The notes under the pieces are model-generated. The model was not told the DNA's origin. It was given only the letters and a program-made list of their open reading frames with translations, and searched no databases. The position numbers were made by a program, and so were the translations under genes. From contig CM075943.1 of assembly GCA_038030265.1 (NCBI GenBank), forward strand, positions 59,371,971 through 59,435,970: a stretch of DNA of 64,000 nt, given 5' to 3'. This DNA is from Corythucha ciliata (lineage: Eukaryota; Arthropoda; Insecta; Hemiptera; Tingidae). This document shows, piece after piece, positions 49,001-61,100 of this stretch (its first letter is position 1; each line of letters opens with the position of its first letter).

Positions 49001-52000
49001 AGGAAATGGTCAATTTTATGAGATGTTCAATTTTATGAGAAAATTGTCGATTATATGAGGAAATCGTCAGTTTTAAGAGGATATTGTCACTTTTATGGAA
49101 ATATATAATACGAAATTGTATGTTTTATAAGGATATTATCAATTTTATGAGGAAATTGTCAACTTTATAAGAATTGCCAATTTTATGAGGAAATTGCTTA
49201 TTTTATTATTAAATTGTAAATTTTATTAGGAAATTGTCAATTTCTTGAGGAGACTGTCACTTTTATGAGGAAATTGTCGTTTGTATGGGGAAATTGTCAA
49301 TTTTATGAGGAAATAATAAATTTGATGGGGTACTGGTCTATTTCATGAGGAAATTGACAATTACATGAGGAAATCGTCAATTTTATGAGGGCATTGTATG
49401 TTTTATAAGGAAATTGTCAATTTTAAGAGGAAATTGTCAATTTTAAGAGGAAATTGTCACTTTTATGAGGAAATTGTCAATTTTACAAAGAAATTGTCAA
49501 TTTCACGAGGAGACTGTCAATTTGATGAACAGCTATTTCAACGAAAAGTCGGCCTAGCGATGTAACCGTTGGACGTATATTATCGTCGCGAAATCGTGAG
49601 TTTTGCCCTTTTTCAAGGCGCTCGGATCCTCAGCCAAGTGATTTTAGGCGAGTGAGTCGTGACAATTTATCCGTGTACCTACCCATTTTTAGCGCGCGCG
49701 AATAGCCATCATTTGGGCCGATTTCAGGACGTGATTAGCCAGTCAAACAATTTTTTAGGGCTAGAGTAGTCAGTTTATCCATTCTTGGGAGGCTTATAAT
49801 AACCTTTAGTGGTCGTGGTGGCGGTGAGAAGGAGCGTTGATCAGTTGGTAAGACGTGCCTTTTTTGTTGCAGATAGTAAGTTTAGTCAGTTTTGGAGTTT
49901 GAATTACAAATTTGCCATTTTTAGGTCGTCAATAATCAGTTTGGTCATTTTTAGGGTATGAATCGCCAGTTCAGCTATTTTTAAGGCGCGAATGGTCAGT
50001 TTGGCCATTTTCGATGTGCGAATGATCGATTTTGAAATTTCAAAATGAAATCAGGACACGCATTGTCAATTTAAGCATTTTCAAGGGCGAGAGTCGTCAG
50101 GTTAGCCATATTATTAGGCCGCATAGTGTCAGTTTTGCTATTTTCCCTCGCGCTAATCGTCATATGTATTTGCCTTTGGGGTGGGGGGGGGGTGCGCGTG
50201 ATCAGTAAAGCCATTTCTAGGACGCGAATGGTCAGCTGGCCATTTTGATGTTGTGAATTGCCAGTTTGGCTATTTTTCGACAGGCTATTTTTAAGACGCG
50301 AATCATCAGTTTGGCCAGTTATTGGAGCATGAACGCGTGAAATAGTACATCAAGTTCGTGGGCGAAAGTTTTAGACCTTTACAGGGCACGAGTAGTCCGT
50401 CAAGTCATTTCTTGGGCACGAATGGTCAGCTGGCCATTTTAAGGACGTGAATTGCAAGTTTGGCTATTTTTATGGCGAGAAGTGTTTTAGTTAATTTGGC
50501 TATTTTCATGGCTCGAATCGTCAGTTTAGAGCGTAAATTACCAGTTTAACCATTATTTGGGAGCAACTAGTCAATTTTGATACTTTTTGTGGCATGAAAA
50601 TAGTCCGACAAGGCTCACGGTGAACGGTCAGTTTGCCCTCAGGACGTGTTTAGTCAGTTTGGTTGTTTTTAAGGGGTTCGAATCCTCAGTTTTTAGGTAT
50701 TTTCAAGGCACGAACGGTCAGTTTGAGTGGTGGCAGTTTTGCCATTTTCAGGGCATTAATTGTCAGTTTAAGGATCTTTTTGGCCCGTTTGGCTAGTTTT
50801 AGGACCCTAATTGTCAATACAATCATTTGTAGGGCGAGAATAGTAAGTTTGATATTTTCATGGGACGAATCTTCAGTGTTAGTGCGCGAACGGTTAATTT
50901 AGCCATTTATAAGGCAGAAATCGTCAGTTCTGCCATTAGACAGTTTTGTCATCTTCAGGGCGCAGTCGTTTAAGCCCTGAAAGAGATCGTTATTTTACTT
51001 TGTGAAAGTGTCTATCCGCCACAGAAAAAATAGTTTTCCCCACCAGAAAACTTTAATAACGATAAGGAAACTGTGTGAAAACGGTGAATTTGCTAATCCA
51101 CGCTCAAAATAGTGATAAACCCCGTTTCTCGGTTAAAATTGAGAACAAAAAACGCTTATTCATCGATATAATTATATGTGAATACAGTTATTTCGCTGAT
51201 AGATTATTCCAGCTCTGAAAATGGCAAAACGACCAGTCACACGCCAAAAATTGGCCACACTATACGCGCCATATAAATGAAAAAAGCTCATTGACTATGC
51301 GCCTTAAAAATGACTATACTAGATATCCAAGCCAGGAAATCGGCAAAATTGACTCTATGCTCCCTAAAAATAGCTTAACTGACGATTCGCGCCTTGAAAA
51401 TCACTAAACAGACGAAATGGACAAAACTGACCATTCGCACCTAGAAAACTGGCAATTTATCGCTCTAAAAATAGCCACATAATGGCAATTCCCGCTCTAT
51501 AAACAACAAAACTGACCATTCGGACTCTGAAATGGCAAAACTGACAATTCGTGCCTTGGAAACATTACACTCTGATTATTCATCCCCTTGAAATGACCAT
51601 ACTGGCAGTTTGCACCGTAAAAATGGGCAAACTGGCCCCCCCTGTTAAAACTCAAACCAAGACTCCCACCCACTTCCCTCCCAAAATTACAAAATAAATA
51701 AAAAAGAGAAAATTATTCACCTGGAACAGAAAATCGACGTATCTACTGGCGTCGCTCTGCAGCTCTTGAATTTCCCAGTCAACGTCCGACATCATGGAAA
51801 GCGCCGTCTTGAAATCGATGGCTCTCCACGACACGCAGGCGTAGACAGGTTTCCGTATTTCGTGGCAGACTGAAACAGTCTAAATGTTTCGGGTGTCGTT
51901 TTTTGTTTTTTTAAGTGCGCTGCTTTGTGTGAGGGGTGGGCCGGGAGAAGGGCGAGAGGGGGGTTACCTGAGAATAAAACTGTTGAAGGGCGTGCGTAGA

Positions 52001-55000
52001 GTAGCCGACGGTTTGAAGTAGTTGTTCCAAGAAGGGCTTGAGAAAGACAAACGTTTGAGCGAGGAATAGAAGAGATTCGACGGCGATTATCCGCTCGTAC
52101 AGACCATAGAGCGTTGCGGGGTTGGTAAGATCAACGTGATGTAACATGGTAACCTCGTGAATCTTGAAATAAAATTAATTTTGATGAAGGGGGGGGGGTC
52201 AATTAAAAAAAGAAACAAATTTACCTCAGCATCAGGGGACAGTGTGTGAAATAGCGTCTCTTTGATTCGATTTAAAACTGAAGAGAGTTTCAGGGTTGTA
52301 ACATTTGGGCACAGTGTATTCTAAAGTGTGAAAAAACTGTCAAATTAGGGCAATACCCCCCCCCCCACACGCGTTTTTCGCTTTAATAAACTTACCGGAA
52401 TGTCAGAAGCGAAGAAATTATACGTAACGAATAAATAATACTGAAAGAGCTGTGTTAACGCCAGTACCACTTCCGGGGTTATGGCTTTCAAAAGTTTGGA
52501 CATTTGTAAATATTTTCCACAAAGCCTAAGTACATTCAAGCAAGTAGTTGTTAAGAAGGGACCGTTGCTGCAATTGTCTTGATTGCTCTTCCTGTAATTA
52601 TCTCATTAATTGTGGGGTGATTGGTCGTTTAAGACGTGTTATTACCTAGATTTGCCCGTTTCAACACGAACTGAACTAATGTCCACCTCTTCTTCACTTT
52701 CCTCACTGAAGTAACCCGAAGGGTCGTCCTGCAAGGCAAAACGTCAAGACTGTAAAATGTTTTCTTCGAGAGAGAGAGAGAGAGAGAGAAACACTCACCG
52801 TTGTCGAGGTCAATATGTTCTCGTCTCGGTTAGCTGTCTCAAACGAATTATCGAAGGGCGTCTGACCGTCGGTGTATTTTGTGAAAAAATTCGCGTCAAC
52901 CGAACTACTACTGTCCAGTGAGCCGCTGGGTCGTGATTGACTTACGCCTGCGCAGAGCTCGACACAACCCCTGAGTCCACGAAATTCCTGGTGTTTGGGG
53001 GGGGGGGGTTAAATAGGGGATCACAGGATGTTATCCCAAAGTGGGAGAGAGAGGGGGGGCATACCTGTAAATAAGTACACGAAAAATCACTTCGAACTGG
53101 ACAAAGCGTCCACGGTTCATTCTCGAGCATAACGCGAAAATCGTCCATTTTACTAGTGTGAAATTTATTGAAGTAATTAGTGCTTTGAGTGCGAACGGAA
53201 TTTTCCACCTCTTCGGATTTACTTTCGCAAAACTCATCTCCCACCTGCGACAATCTAAGAACCACTTATGTAAGGAGATTGAACACCGTCGATAAATCTC
53301 GCTTCAATCAAACCTGTGCAATATGCTGAGAACTTCCAGAAAATCGTCGATTTTATACGACGTGAGTTTGGCCGCCAACACGAGGGAAGACACACGAGTT
53401 TGAACGTCGTTCCACAGTCGTATTTTACCGCCGCTCAATTTTTCTTTGATACACTGTTGATTTCGTCGACTGGTAAAATCGTCCGCGTCTTCGAGCGAAT
53501 TTCTCTGGTGCCAATTAATGACGCGATGGTAACTAAGAACGAAGGGCCACATCGCTTTACATAAACTGAGTAGGCAGGGTATGAATTCTTGGTCGGGAAC
53601 CTCCTGTAATAGACAAAAAATAGCCCGGTAAATTCGTTGGTAAGTACAAATTGATAAAATACTCACGTTGCATAAATTAGAATACTGAATTCTACTAGAC
53701 ATCAACGTCTCGTTGATGGGAATGAAAGACCTGACAACTTCATTCGCTTTATTGTTCAACGCTGAAACGTAGTGCATATGAATTTGATCCATCGCTATTA
53801 GAGTTTTCCTCAATCGCAAATAAGCGGATTGTAGTTTCTCGTAAATTGATTCGTTAAAATCGTGGCAAATCTGTAAACAAAAAAATGCCACCACCTTAAC
53901 TCACGTGAAATCCCCCCCCCCCCCCAGAAAACTCACGTGTGACAAAGCAACGTCCAAATCTTCTTCCATCATAATCTGAACGTCTTTCAATTTACTGCCT
54001 AAAGCTTCGACGCACTTAAAATGACGGTACATGGTCGCTCTTTCGTTAAAATCGAGGATGAGTTCTATGGCATCGGGATAATCTCCGGCACTGCGCAATT
54101 CGTGCATTCTTAACTCAGTTTTATGCTTCGTCAAAAAAGAACAAAAGTAAGGTCAGCGAAATATTATGGACGAGCGGTGCGGGGTGGAGGCATACCAAAC
54201 TCTTGATAGCTTTCAAATGTTTGATGAGCTGTAAAACGAGAGTTCGCTTCCTGTAATTAGCCAGAATTCCCAAACTGGTCGAAGTGAAACGCGTTGTGGC
54301 TTCACCCAGCCTGTCCCTGGCTTCCCTGACGTTGCCCAATAAATCGTGAATGCTGGGAAGAATATCGATGATTCTGAAGAAGAAGACGAAAACAAAGTGC
54401 GTGGCGAATAACAATAATTAACTCCTGGATTAAAATTGAGGACGTTTACCGATTGCACTCCTCATTGAAATCCGCCTGCTTTTCAACGATCATTTGATAA
54501 ACTTGTTTCGAGATGACAGCTTGCTGTTGTTTTAACGTTTTCAGGTTGTCTTCAATCAGCGGCAAATCCGTTACGTCGTTCAATGACTAGGGAAGAGGGG
54601 GAGAAAACGCGAGTTGATTAGTGCCAAAACCATCGATTGGCGACAAGCGACGAGGTTTTTTGGTGGTGGTGGCACAAAAAATAATTGACTTTTGGATTCG
54701 CCGAGGGGAAACGCGAATTCCAGACTTCATCCTATACAACGTTGTTTCGCCCAATATTACGCGGTTTTTTCCCGATTTTACGAGGTTTCATCCAATTTTA
54801 TGGTGCTTCGCAGTAGGTAACGTAGCGGTTTGGCTAAAAAACGCGCATTTCAGCTTAGAAACTGCAAATTTTGCTCATAACCGACTAGTTCAATTCCAAA
54901 AACGCAAAAAAGCTACGACAAATAAAAACTTGTCATTTCCAGTATTTCACCGTGTGAACTTCTCTGACACTCTATGGGACCATGAAAGATCAAATCTGGC

Positions 55001-57866
55001 ACTTCGCGAAGGCAGGGGGGATATAAACTGTGGCAATTTAGCTAGGAAACTGTTGTTTCGTGACCCCGGTAACAGGAGGTTTCTGGACGAGGGGCGACCT
55101 AGCACAGCGGAGATCTGCTTCGCATTTGTATTGTCCTGGTGCCGATGACGCAGTGATAGAATCTTATGAACACCCCCCCCCCACCACCACCGATCCACCA
55201 GAAACTCGCGTATTTTCGTCAATTTCACCCGAAGCCAACAATTCATCCCGTGAAACTTACTTTGTGTCCACGAAACTTAGAATTTGTCACTAAAAACCCC
55301 ATTTAGAGAAGCGATGAACGCCAGGAACGGCTAGCCTCACCCGACTAAACACACAATTGTCACTGAACACTTGATTTAACTCCAAAAACGAAAGAATTTC
55401 TAGCTCAAAAACCTGGTAATTTAGAACCCAGAAACTGACAATTCGATTGAATACCGAACGAAACCACTTTGAAAACAACGTAGTCGGCCAGCGTTACTTA
55501 ATTGACGACCCTATAAAGTGACTACAATAGGAATCCGTAAATTTAACCCTTAAACTGGACGTTTGAACGTGAATCTGGCCATTCGAACGTGAAACTAACA
55601 ATGTTGATAATAAAACTGGCCGTTAGAATACGAACCTGACCATTTGAACGTGAAACTAGGCATTTGAAAACAAAAATAGCCATTAGAATGTGAAACTGAC
55701 CATTTGTACGTGAAACTGGCCATTTGTATATGAAACTGGCCATTTGTATACGAAAATGTCCTTTAGAATGTGAAACTGACCATTTGTATATGAAACTGGC
55801 CATTTGTATATGAATCGGGCAAAATGGCATTAAAACGGTGAACTGACCATTTGAACATCAAACTGGACATTGGAATGTGAAATTGGTCATTAGAATGTGA
55901 AACTGGCCATTAGAATATGAAACTGGCCATTTGAACGTGAAATTGACAATTTTGAATATGGAACTGGGGTTTTGAATGTGAAACTGACCATTTGAACATC
56001 AAAATGGCCATTTGAATGTGAAACTGGCCATTAGAATGTGAAACTGGCCATTAGAATGTGAAACTGGCCATTAGAATATGAAACTGGCCATTTGAACGTG
56101 AAATTGACAATTTTGAACATGAAACTGGGGTTTTGAACGTAAAACTGACCATTTGAACGTGAAACTGGCCATTTTAACGGGAAACCGGGAAAGTCACCGT
56201 GTGACTTGACATTTTTCCAAGAAAACCAATTACATTGCACTTTATTTGTCCAGGAAAATACGTTATCTAACAAAAATGACAATTTTTCATGTCAAATTCA
56301 CCAGATATTGATAATTTATACTTGGACACTGGAAAAGAAGTCTGGAATCTGATAATTTCACTTCTAAAACTGACAATCCAAGAAGAAATCTGAAAATTTA
56401 GCCACCAGAATCCTTAATTTTGGCCATAAAAATGTGTATTTGAGCACACAAACCGAAAATTGGATTCTTCAACGGATGATTTTACTACCAAGAACCCCAA
56501 AAAACTGGTCATTCATTTTGGCTTGTACTTTAACTCCCCTAGAATTTAAATTGTATTTCAGCCCAGAATCTGTCAAACTGACGATTTTACTCCCAAAAAC
56601 TGGTTATTCGACCGTGTTTGGAAATTGTGAAACCTTAATTGACCGTTGGCCGGTTCAAACGAATGTATGAAAGGGCACAATCCAAGTTTTACCAAAAGTG
56701 AATTTAGGTCACAAAACTCGAGTTTAAAACGAAAAATCCCTCCGGTAATCACCGAAATTGACCCTCCCCCCCTTTTCACCGCTAAGCAAATCACAAGGAC
56801 CACCTAACAATTTAGCCGCGGAATTAGCATTTTGTTTACAATTTTATCAACGAATTACCGTGCAATCCAGACCATTCAGCGCCCCACCCTCATGTTTGTT
56901 GGCCATTGCTGACCAAACGCAGGAGGACTCAGTTAGTTACGCATAGAAGTTACTAATTTAGCCAAAGAAAATGTAAAGAAGTCCATTTAACCATGAATTG
57001 TAAATATTCAGTCACAAATAGTTTAGCCCTCACCCCCACTAAATGCCCCTATCCCAGAAGAGAATCGTCAGGCTTAGGCAGTGAGCAGATATCACGGTTA
57101 ACCGCACTCATTTAGGTTATACGCACAAAAAACTGGGTATTTTACCACAAAAATGAACTTTTCAACGGTAGAATGACATGTCCGACTATCGGAACTGAGA
57201 ACTAGGTCAGGAAACCGACACACACACACATTAACGAAGCTTTAGCCCAAATTTGTCATTGTTTGCATGATTGAAGCCGAGAAGACTATGAGTACAGTTG
57301 CTTCGCAACACAAAACGAGTGCATGGGTCGCAGCGAGTGATATTTTGTAGCTCTTGGGCTCGGATATACTCTAATATTATAGCAATCGACAGAATTTGAC
57401 CTCGACATGCTCTCAAACTGTGTGGAAAAGGATTCTTCCAAGGGAGGGGGGGGGATTCGAACGGACTGGCACACGATCCTCTTGCTAACTATTAACGAAA
57501 ATAACCAGAAAAATACCTCTAGAACGTATCTTCCAGGCATGAAATCGGAACTAGTCGAAAAATATGTCTCATCAACAGTGTCCAAGACCTCCTGGTCAGA
57601 CGGCTGGTCCAACGAAGAGGACGCATCAACAGCGGCCGTGGCTGACCTGCCCGCTGTTTGTTCTTTCCAATTGTCAGCCTCAGTTTCACTCAGTAAACGA
57701 TTAAAATCGCTCGGCTGTCCAACTATGGGAATTTCAGCGTTACTGCCCTACGGACGGGGGAGAAAACCAAGACATCGTTATCGAGCGCTGTAACGCAGTA
57801 CGAAAAAAGTGTTTCTCTTACCCGCAAATGTATCAAATCCAAGAATTTCAATTTTAAGTCGTCCAT
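46074..57866 (-). CDS. VPS50: syndetin (VPS50), EARP complex subunit, 17 exons, 935 aa
   Basis: VPS50 joins VPS51, VPS52 and VPS53 to form EARP, which tethers vesicles during endosome recycling. Exons: 57822-57866, 57517-57747, 54450-54586, 54196-54373, 53937-54125, 53667-53870, 53314-53603, 53065-53254, 52799-52987, 52646-52728, 52396-52591, 52225-52320, 51968-52162, 51721-51879, 46551-46669, 46285-46474 and 46074-46190. All phases agree. Length is close to human syndetin (964). The N-terminal half is Vps54-like (KQQQAVISKQVYQMI; SLGILANYRKR; LDVALSH; VGDEFCESKSEE; TQSTNYFNKFH). A variable acidic linker follows (exons 9-10). The C-terminal syndetin domain contains LFQYYLFVTYNFF, ALQQFYSQ, RKPVYACVSWRAID and WIKEHTEYTAKQL. 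It starts at the first in-frame ATG and is followed closely by its neighbour. Introns 2 (2.9 kb) and 14 (5.1 kb) hold short-period arrays; the rest are mostly under 200 bases. Residues ENWIKEH are kept near the end. Confidence 0.95.
47530..49530. repeat. 20-bp satellite array (family R5) in VPS50 intron 14
   Basis: About 2 kb of the unit gaggaaattgtcaattttat, repeated roughly a hundred times. Many units are exact, others differ by one or two bases (gtcactttta, ggtcaatttt). It is the most regular array in the window. Its ends grade into more diverged copies. Confidence 0.9.
49560..50990. repeat. ~30-bp degenerate array (family R6) in VPS50 intron 14
   Basis: Units of the form gcgaatcgtcagtttggcca plus tttttaggg, moderately diverged. 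It directly follows the 20-bp satellite. Confidence 0.75.
51190..51645. repeat. R6 array, reverse orientation
   Basis: Units aaaatggcaaaactgaccat plus tcgcgcc are the reverse complement of the R6 consensus. With the preceding block they form an inverted pair flanking about 200 bases. The array ends about 75 bases from exon 14. Confidence 0.65.
52768..52789. repeat. (GA)n microsatellite in VPS50 intron 9
   Basis: A GA run of about ten dinucleotides, a few bases inside the donor of exon 9. Confidence 0.85.
54640..55540. repeat. R3-type degenerate repeat in VPS50 intron 2
   Basis: Diverged units such as gaaactgcaaattttgctca and acctggtaatttagaaccca. The long open frame on the plus strand (54621) lies in this repeat and is not supported as a gene. 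Confidence 0.45.
55550..56180. repeat. 20-bp array (family R8) in VPS50 intron 2
   Basis: The unit gaaactggccatttgaacgt and the variants cattagaatgtgaaactggc recur every 20 bases. Larger blocks (gaacatcaaa, gaaattgacaattttgaa, actggggttttgaa) repeat as a higher-order unit of about 120-160 bases, showing segmental duplication inside the array. Confidence 0.85.
56280..57010. repeat. R3-type degenerate repeat in VPS50 intron 2
   Basis: Loosely repeated words such as aaaactgacaatccaagaag and aactggttattcgaccgtg. It lies next to the R8 array and shares the ctgacaatt-type core with it. Confidence 0.4.
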
Positions 57867-58144
57867 TCTTCGTCGAGGGGTTTAAATAAACAACAAAATT
57901 GAATAATCCATTAAATTAAATTTGTAAGCCTAATCGGGTGCTCTTCATCAGCGGGCTCAGTGAACTCGCGAAGGTTATAAACACACAACCTCCCTCGTTA
58001 TTATCAAGAATCTCGATGACGTCGACAGGCCAGGGGAAACACCAGTGGCGTAGAAGTACTTGTTTTGTCCCTTTGGAGGAATCTCTGGGGTGTGTGGACA
58101 GTATCGAAATGAAAGAAAATGTCAAATCGTAGTTGGAGAAAACC
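57867..58144. promoter_or_regulatory. short spacer between RPL24 and VPS50
   Basis: Only about 280 bases separate the RPL24 polyadenylation signal from the VPS50 ATG, so the VPS50 promoter must lie here or within RPL24. No TATA box is evident. Confidence 0.35.
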
Positions 58145-58150
58145 TTTATT
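58145..58150 (-). terminator. RPL24 polyadenylation signal (AATAAA)
   Basis: A canonical AATAAA lies on the minus strand about 45 bases after the RPL24 stop codon. Confidence 0.65.
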
Positions 58151-58195
58151 AATGTTTTTAAAAAATAAAAATTAACGCGTCGAATTTTAGTTAAA

Positions 58196-61100
58196 TCAAC
58201 GTTTTCCTCCGACTCTCGGGGCTGCCTTCTGTTGTATTTTGGCAGCCTTGGCCTTTGGCGGTTGTTTAGCCTTAGTGGGAGCCTTTTCGGGTTTCTTAGC
58301 CGCCTTGGTCGCCTTTTTCTGTTCTTTGGCGGCCCTGAAACAAACAAAAAGTAGGGAGAGGTTAGAAACGGAAGGGTCGTTGGGTGGGGACTGTTCCATG
58401 CACTTGGAAGATGTCAACGGGTAGGCTAGTTGCCTATCAAGACCGGAGCCGGCATGACTGAAGCTTCCGGACTAGGGGAAGACCTAGCTGAATAGGGGGC
58501 AGAACCCTGCATCTCTCCATTCTTGTCTAGCCCAGGAATCCGTGAGATTTGGGTCTCCAGAGATTTCGAGAAGACCACCTGTATCGTAGGAATTAGAACC
58601 ACCATACCCAGAAAGAAAGGGATGAAAAAGTGTTTATCGGCGAATTTTTGACTCCAGTGTTCAAGAGAAGAGCACAGGATCTGAACTTCTGTCGAATGGA
58701 AAATCTGGCAATTCAGCGATTGCCCAGTTGCCCAAATACGACCGCTTCATTATTGTAAATAAGTCACTTTGTAGGTCGAGCACCTCAAAAATTTAGCGCC
58801 TGAAAACGATCAATTTAGGTTTTGATACTTGAAATCTAGCCCCGAGGATAACACTAGGATAAGGTACCATCGTTTTAGACGCGCAATCCGATTGTCTGTT
58901 CCCGATTCCGATCACCTGAACCTGTTCCCGAAAACTCGCTAACAAAAAAAGACAGTTTTCCCCAAAATACCAAGATCTATGTCACAAACTTGGCAATTAA
59001 ACCCTATAAACTGAGGCTTTGGAGACTCATTTGGCTATGTGACCGGTGGGGGGGGGGACTAAGCTACCACTAGTTTGGGGTGATAAGGGGAGGATGTCAA
59101 GAGAGTAAACTGACTAATCGCGGCCTAAAGATTACTAAACTGGCTATTCGTACCATGAAAACAGCTAAACTGACCATTTGTGCCCTATAAAAGACACACT
59201 GGCCATTCACGATCTAAATGTGGCCAAACTGAGCATCTGTTCCCCAAAATGGCTCAACTGACGACGATTCGAGCCCTAAAAACATCCAAACTGACTATTC
59301 ACGCCCTAAAAATGGTCAATTGCGCCATGAAAACGCCAAGGTTGACTATTTGAGCCCAAAAAAGGGTTAAACTGGCAATTCATGCCCTCAAAATTTCAAA
59401 TTGACCATTAGCGGCCTAAACAGAGTCAAAGTTGACTATTGGCTTTCAAAAAAAAGTAAAACTGACGATTCGCGCCTTGAAAATGGCCACACTTGAGTTC
59501 TATAATATTTTCACGTTAAAAATAGCAAACATGACTATTTGAGTCGCAAATATGGTTAAACTGACTACCAACAGCCTAAAAGTTGCAATAGTGCCAATTC
59601 GGACTCTAAAATTGCATAAACTGACTCTGCGTGCCCTAAAAATGGCTAAACGGACGATATGCGCCTTGAAAATACAACTGATGACTTCGTGTCCCTAAAA
59701 TGGCAAAACTGACTGTTCAGGCCCAAGAAAAAGTTCAATTGACGATTCACGCCCTAAAAATGACTAAACTGGCGATTCCCGTCGTTAAAATTCCCAAACT
59801 GACTACGCCCTGAAAATGGGAGAACCTACTGCTCGCACTGCAACAACGGCCCAACTGACTTTTCGACTCTTGAAAATAGGTAAACTGAAAAAAACATAAG
59901 CCCTGGAATTAGCCATGCTATTTACGCCCTGAAAACGGCAAAATTACATGGTCAAACGAATCATTCGTGCCCCACAGATGACGAGACTGACGATTCACGC
60001 CTTGAAAACTGGCTAAACTGACTCCAAAACATCGCCGGGCCATGTTTGTCTAATCGCGCCCTGAAAAGGGGGATTCATTGACTATTCACGTCCTAAAAGA
60101 GCGTAAAACAATTCATTCGAACAGGCCCTGATCGTCTCCCCCTCCCCACCCTCCCATCAATGGTCTGACGGGATTACAAGTTACGTGCACCCCAAGAATG
60201 AAGGAAATGACTATTCTCACCCTGAAAAAAAAAAAAAGGCTTGAAAGACCCGATTTTGCCCGCCGAAGTCAAGAAAGCTCGTACACGCTGCCGAAACGAC
60301 AATTTTGAGGGTGTGCGCCACGTTATGTGTTTAAGAGCGTTGGCTCTAAAATACAATAAAATTTAATGGGTGAAATTGAAGGTTTCTTTCCTCAGTGAAA
60401 ATAAGTTACTGTTCTAATACTGGAGCGTCTGCTTTCGCGTCTAAATCGAACTCGGGCACAATTTCAGGATTTGTGGCCTATTAGCTAACTTTGGGGGGGG
60501 GGGAGGCTAAAATACAAGGTTTTCAACATAAAATCATGATTTCAAGTTTGCATACCGAATCACGGGTTTAAAAAGTCAGTTTCGGGAGTCAAACTAAGCT
60601 CTTGGGCCGTCAAGCCAGATTTTGAGGCTGAATGGTCCGCTTTTGGATACTAAATTGACTGCAATGGGCGATTTTACGGCAGGAAGACTGTTAGTTTACT
60701 TCTGTGCAGACAAAACTTGAAGATTCGCCCCCCCCCAAAAAATGAAATTACTGTGTCTGTGGAAAGTACTACCAGGCCACAGGGCCGGTCTACGTTCCTC
60801 ATGGGATATAAAACCCCATATCTTAGGCCTAGATCACCTGTGTGATGTAAAATTGGTAATTAAATCCCATGGATATGGCTTTTTTAGCCACAAAACTTGT
60901 AATATGAGACGTCAGACTCGTTCGGCCGTTCAATTCGACAAGGCAAAAACGGCTCAACCATTGCTGTAGCGGGGGAGAGGGGTACAATAAAAAATGACAA
61001 TCGCAAGGCCTATTTTCGCGATTCTCGAAGGGTTAGGCTCTTGGAACACAACATGCACCGTTGTTGAGAGCGGCCGCGCTCTAGTGCAATACACGACTTG

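Noticed and set aside
47530..49530. Possible CRISPR-like array (regular short repeats)
   Set aside because: Units are contiguous 20-mers without unique spacers, in an intron of an animal gene and with no cas genes. It is a satellite.
54621..55148. 175-codon open frame on the plus strand
   Set aside because: It runs through R3-type repeat in VPS50 intron 2; composition matches the repeat.
57407..57793. 128-codon open frame on the plus strand
   Set aside because: Antisense shadow of VPS50 exon 2.
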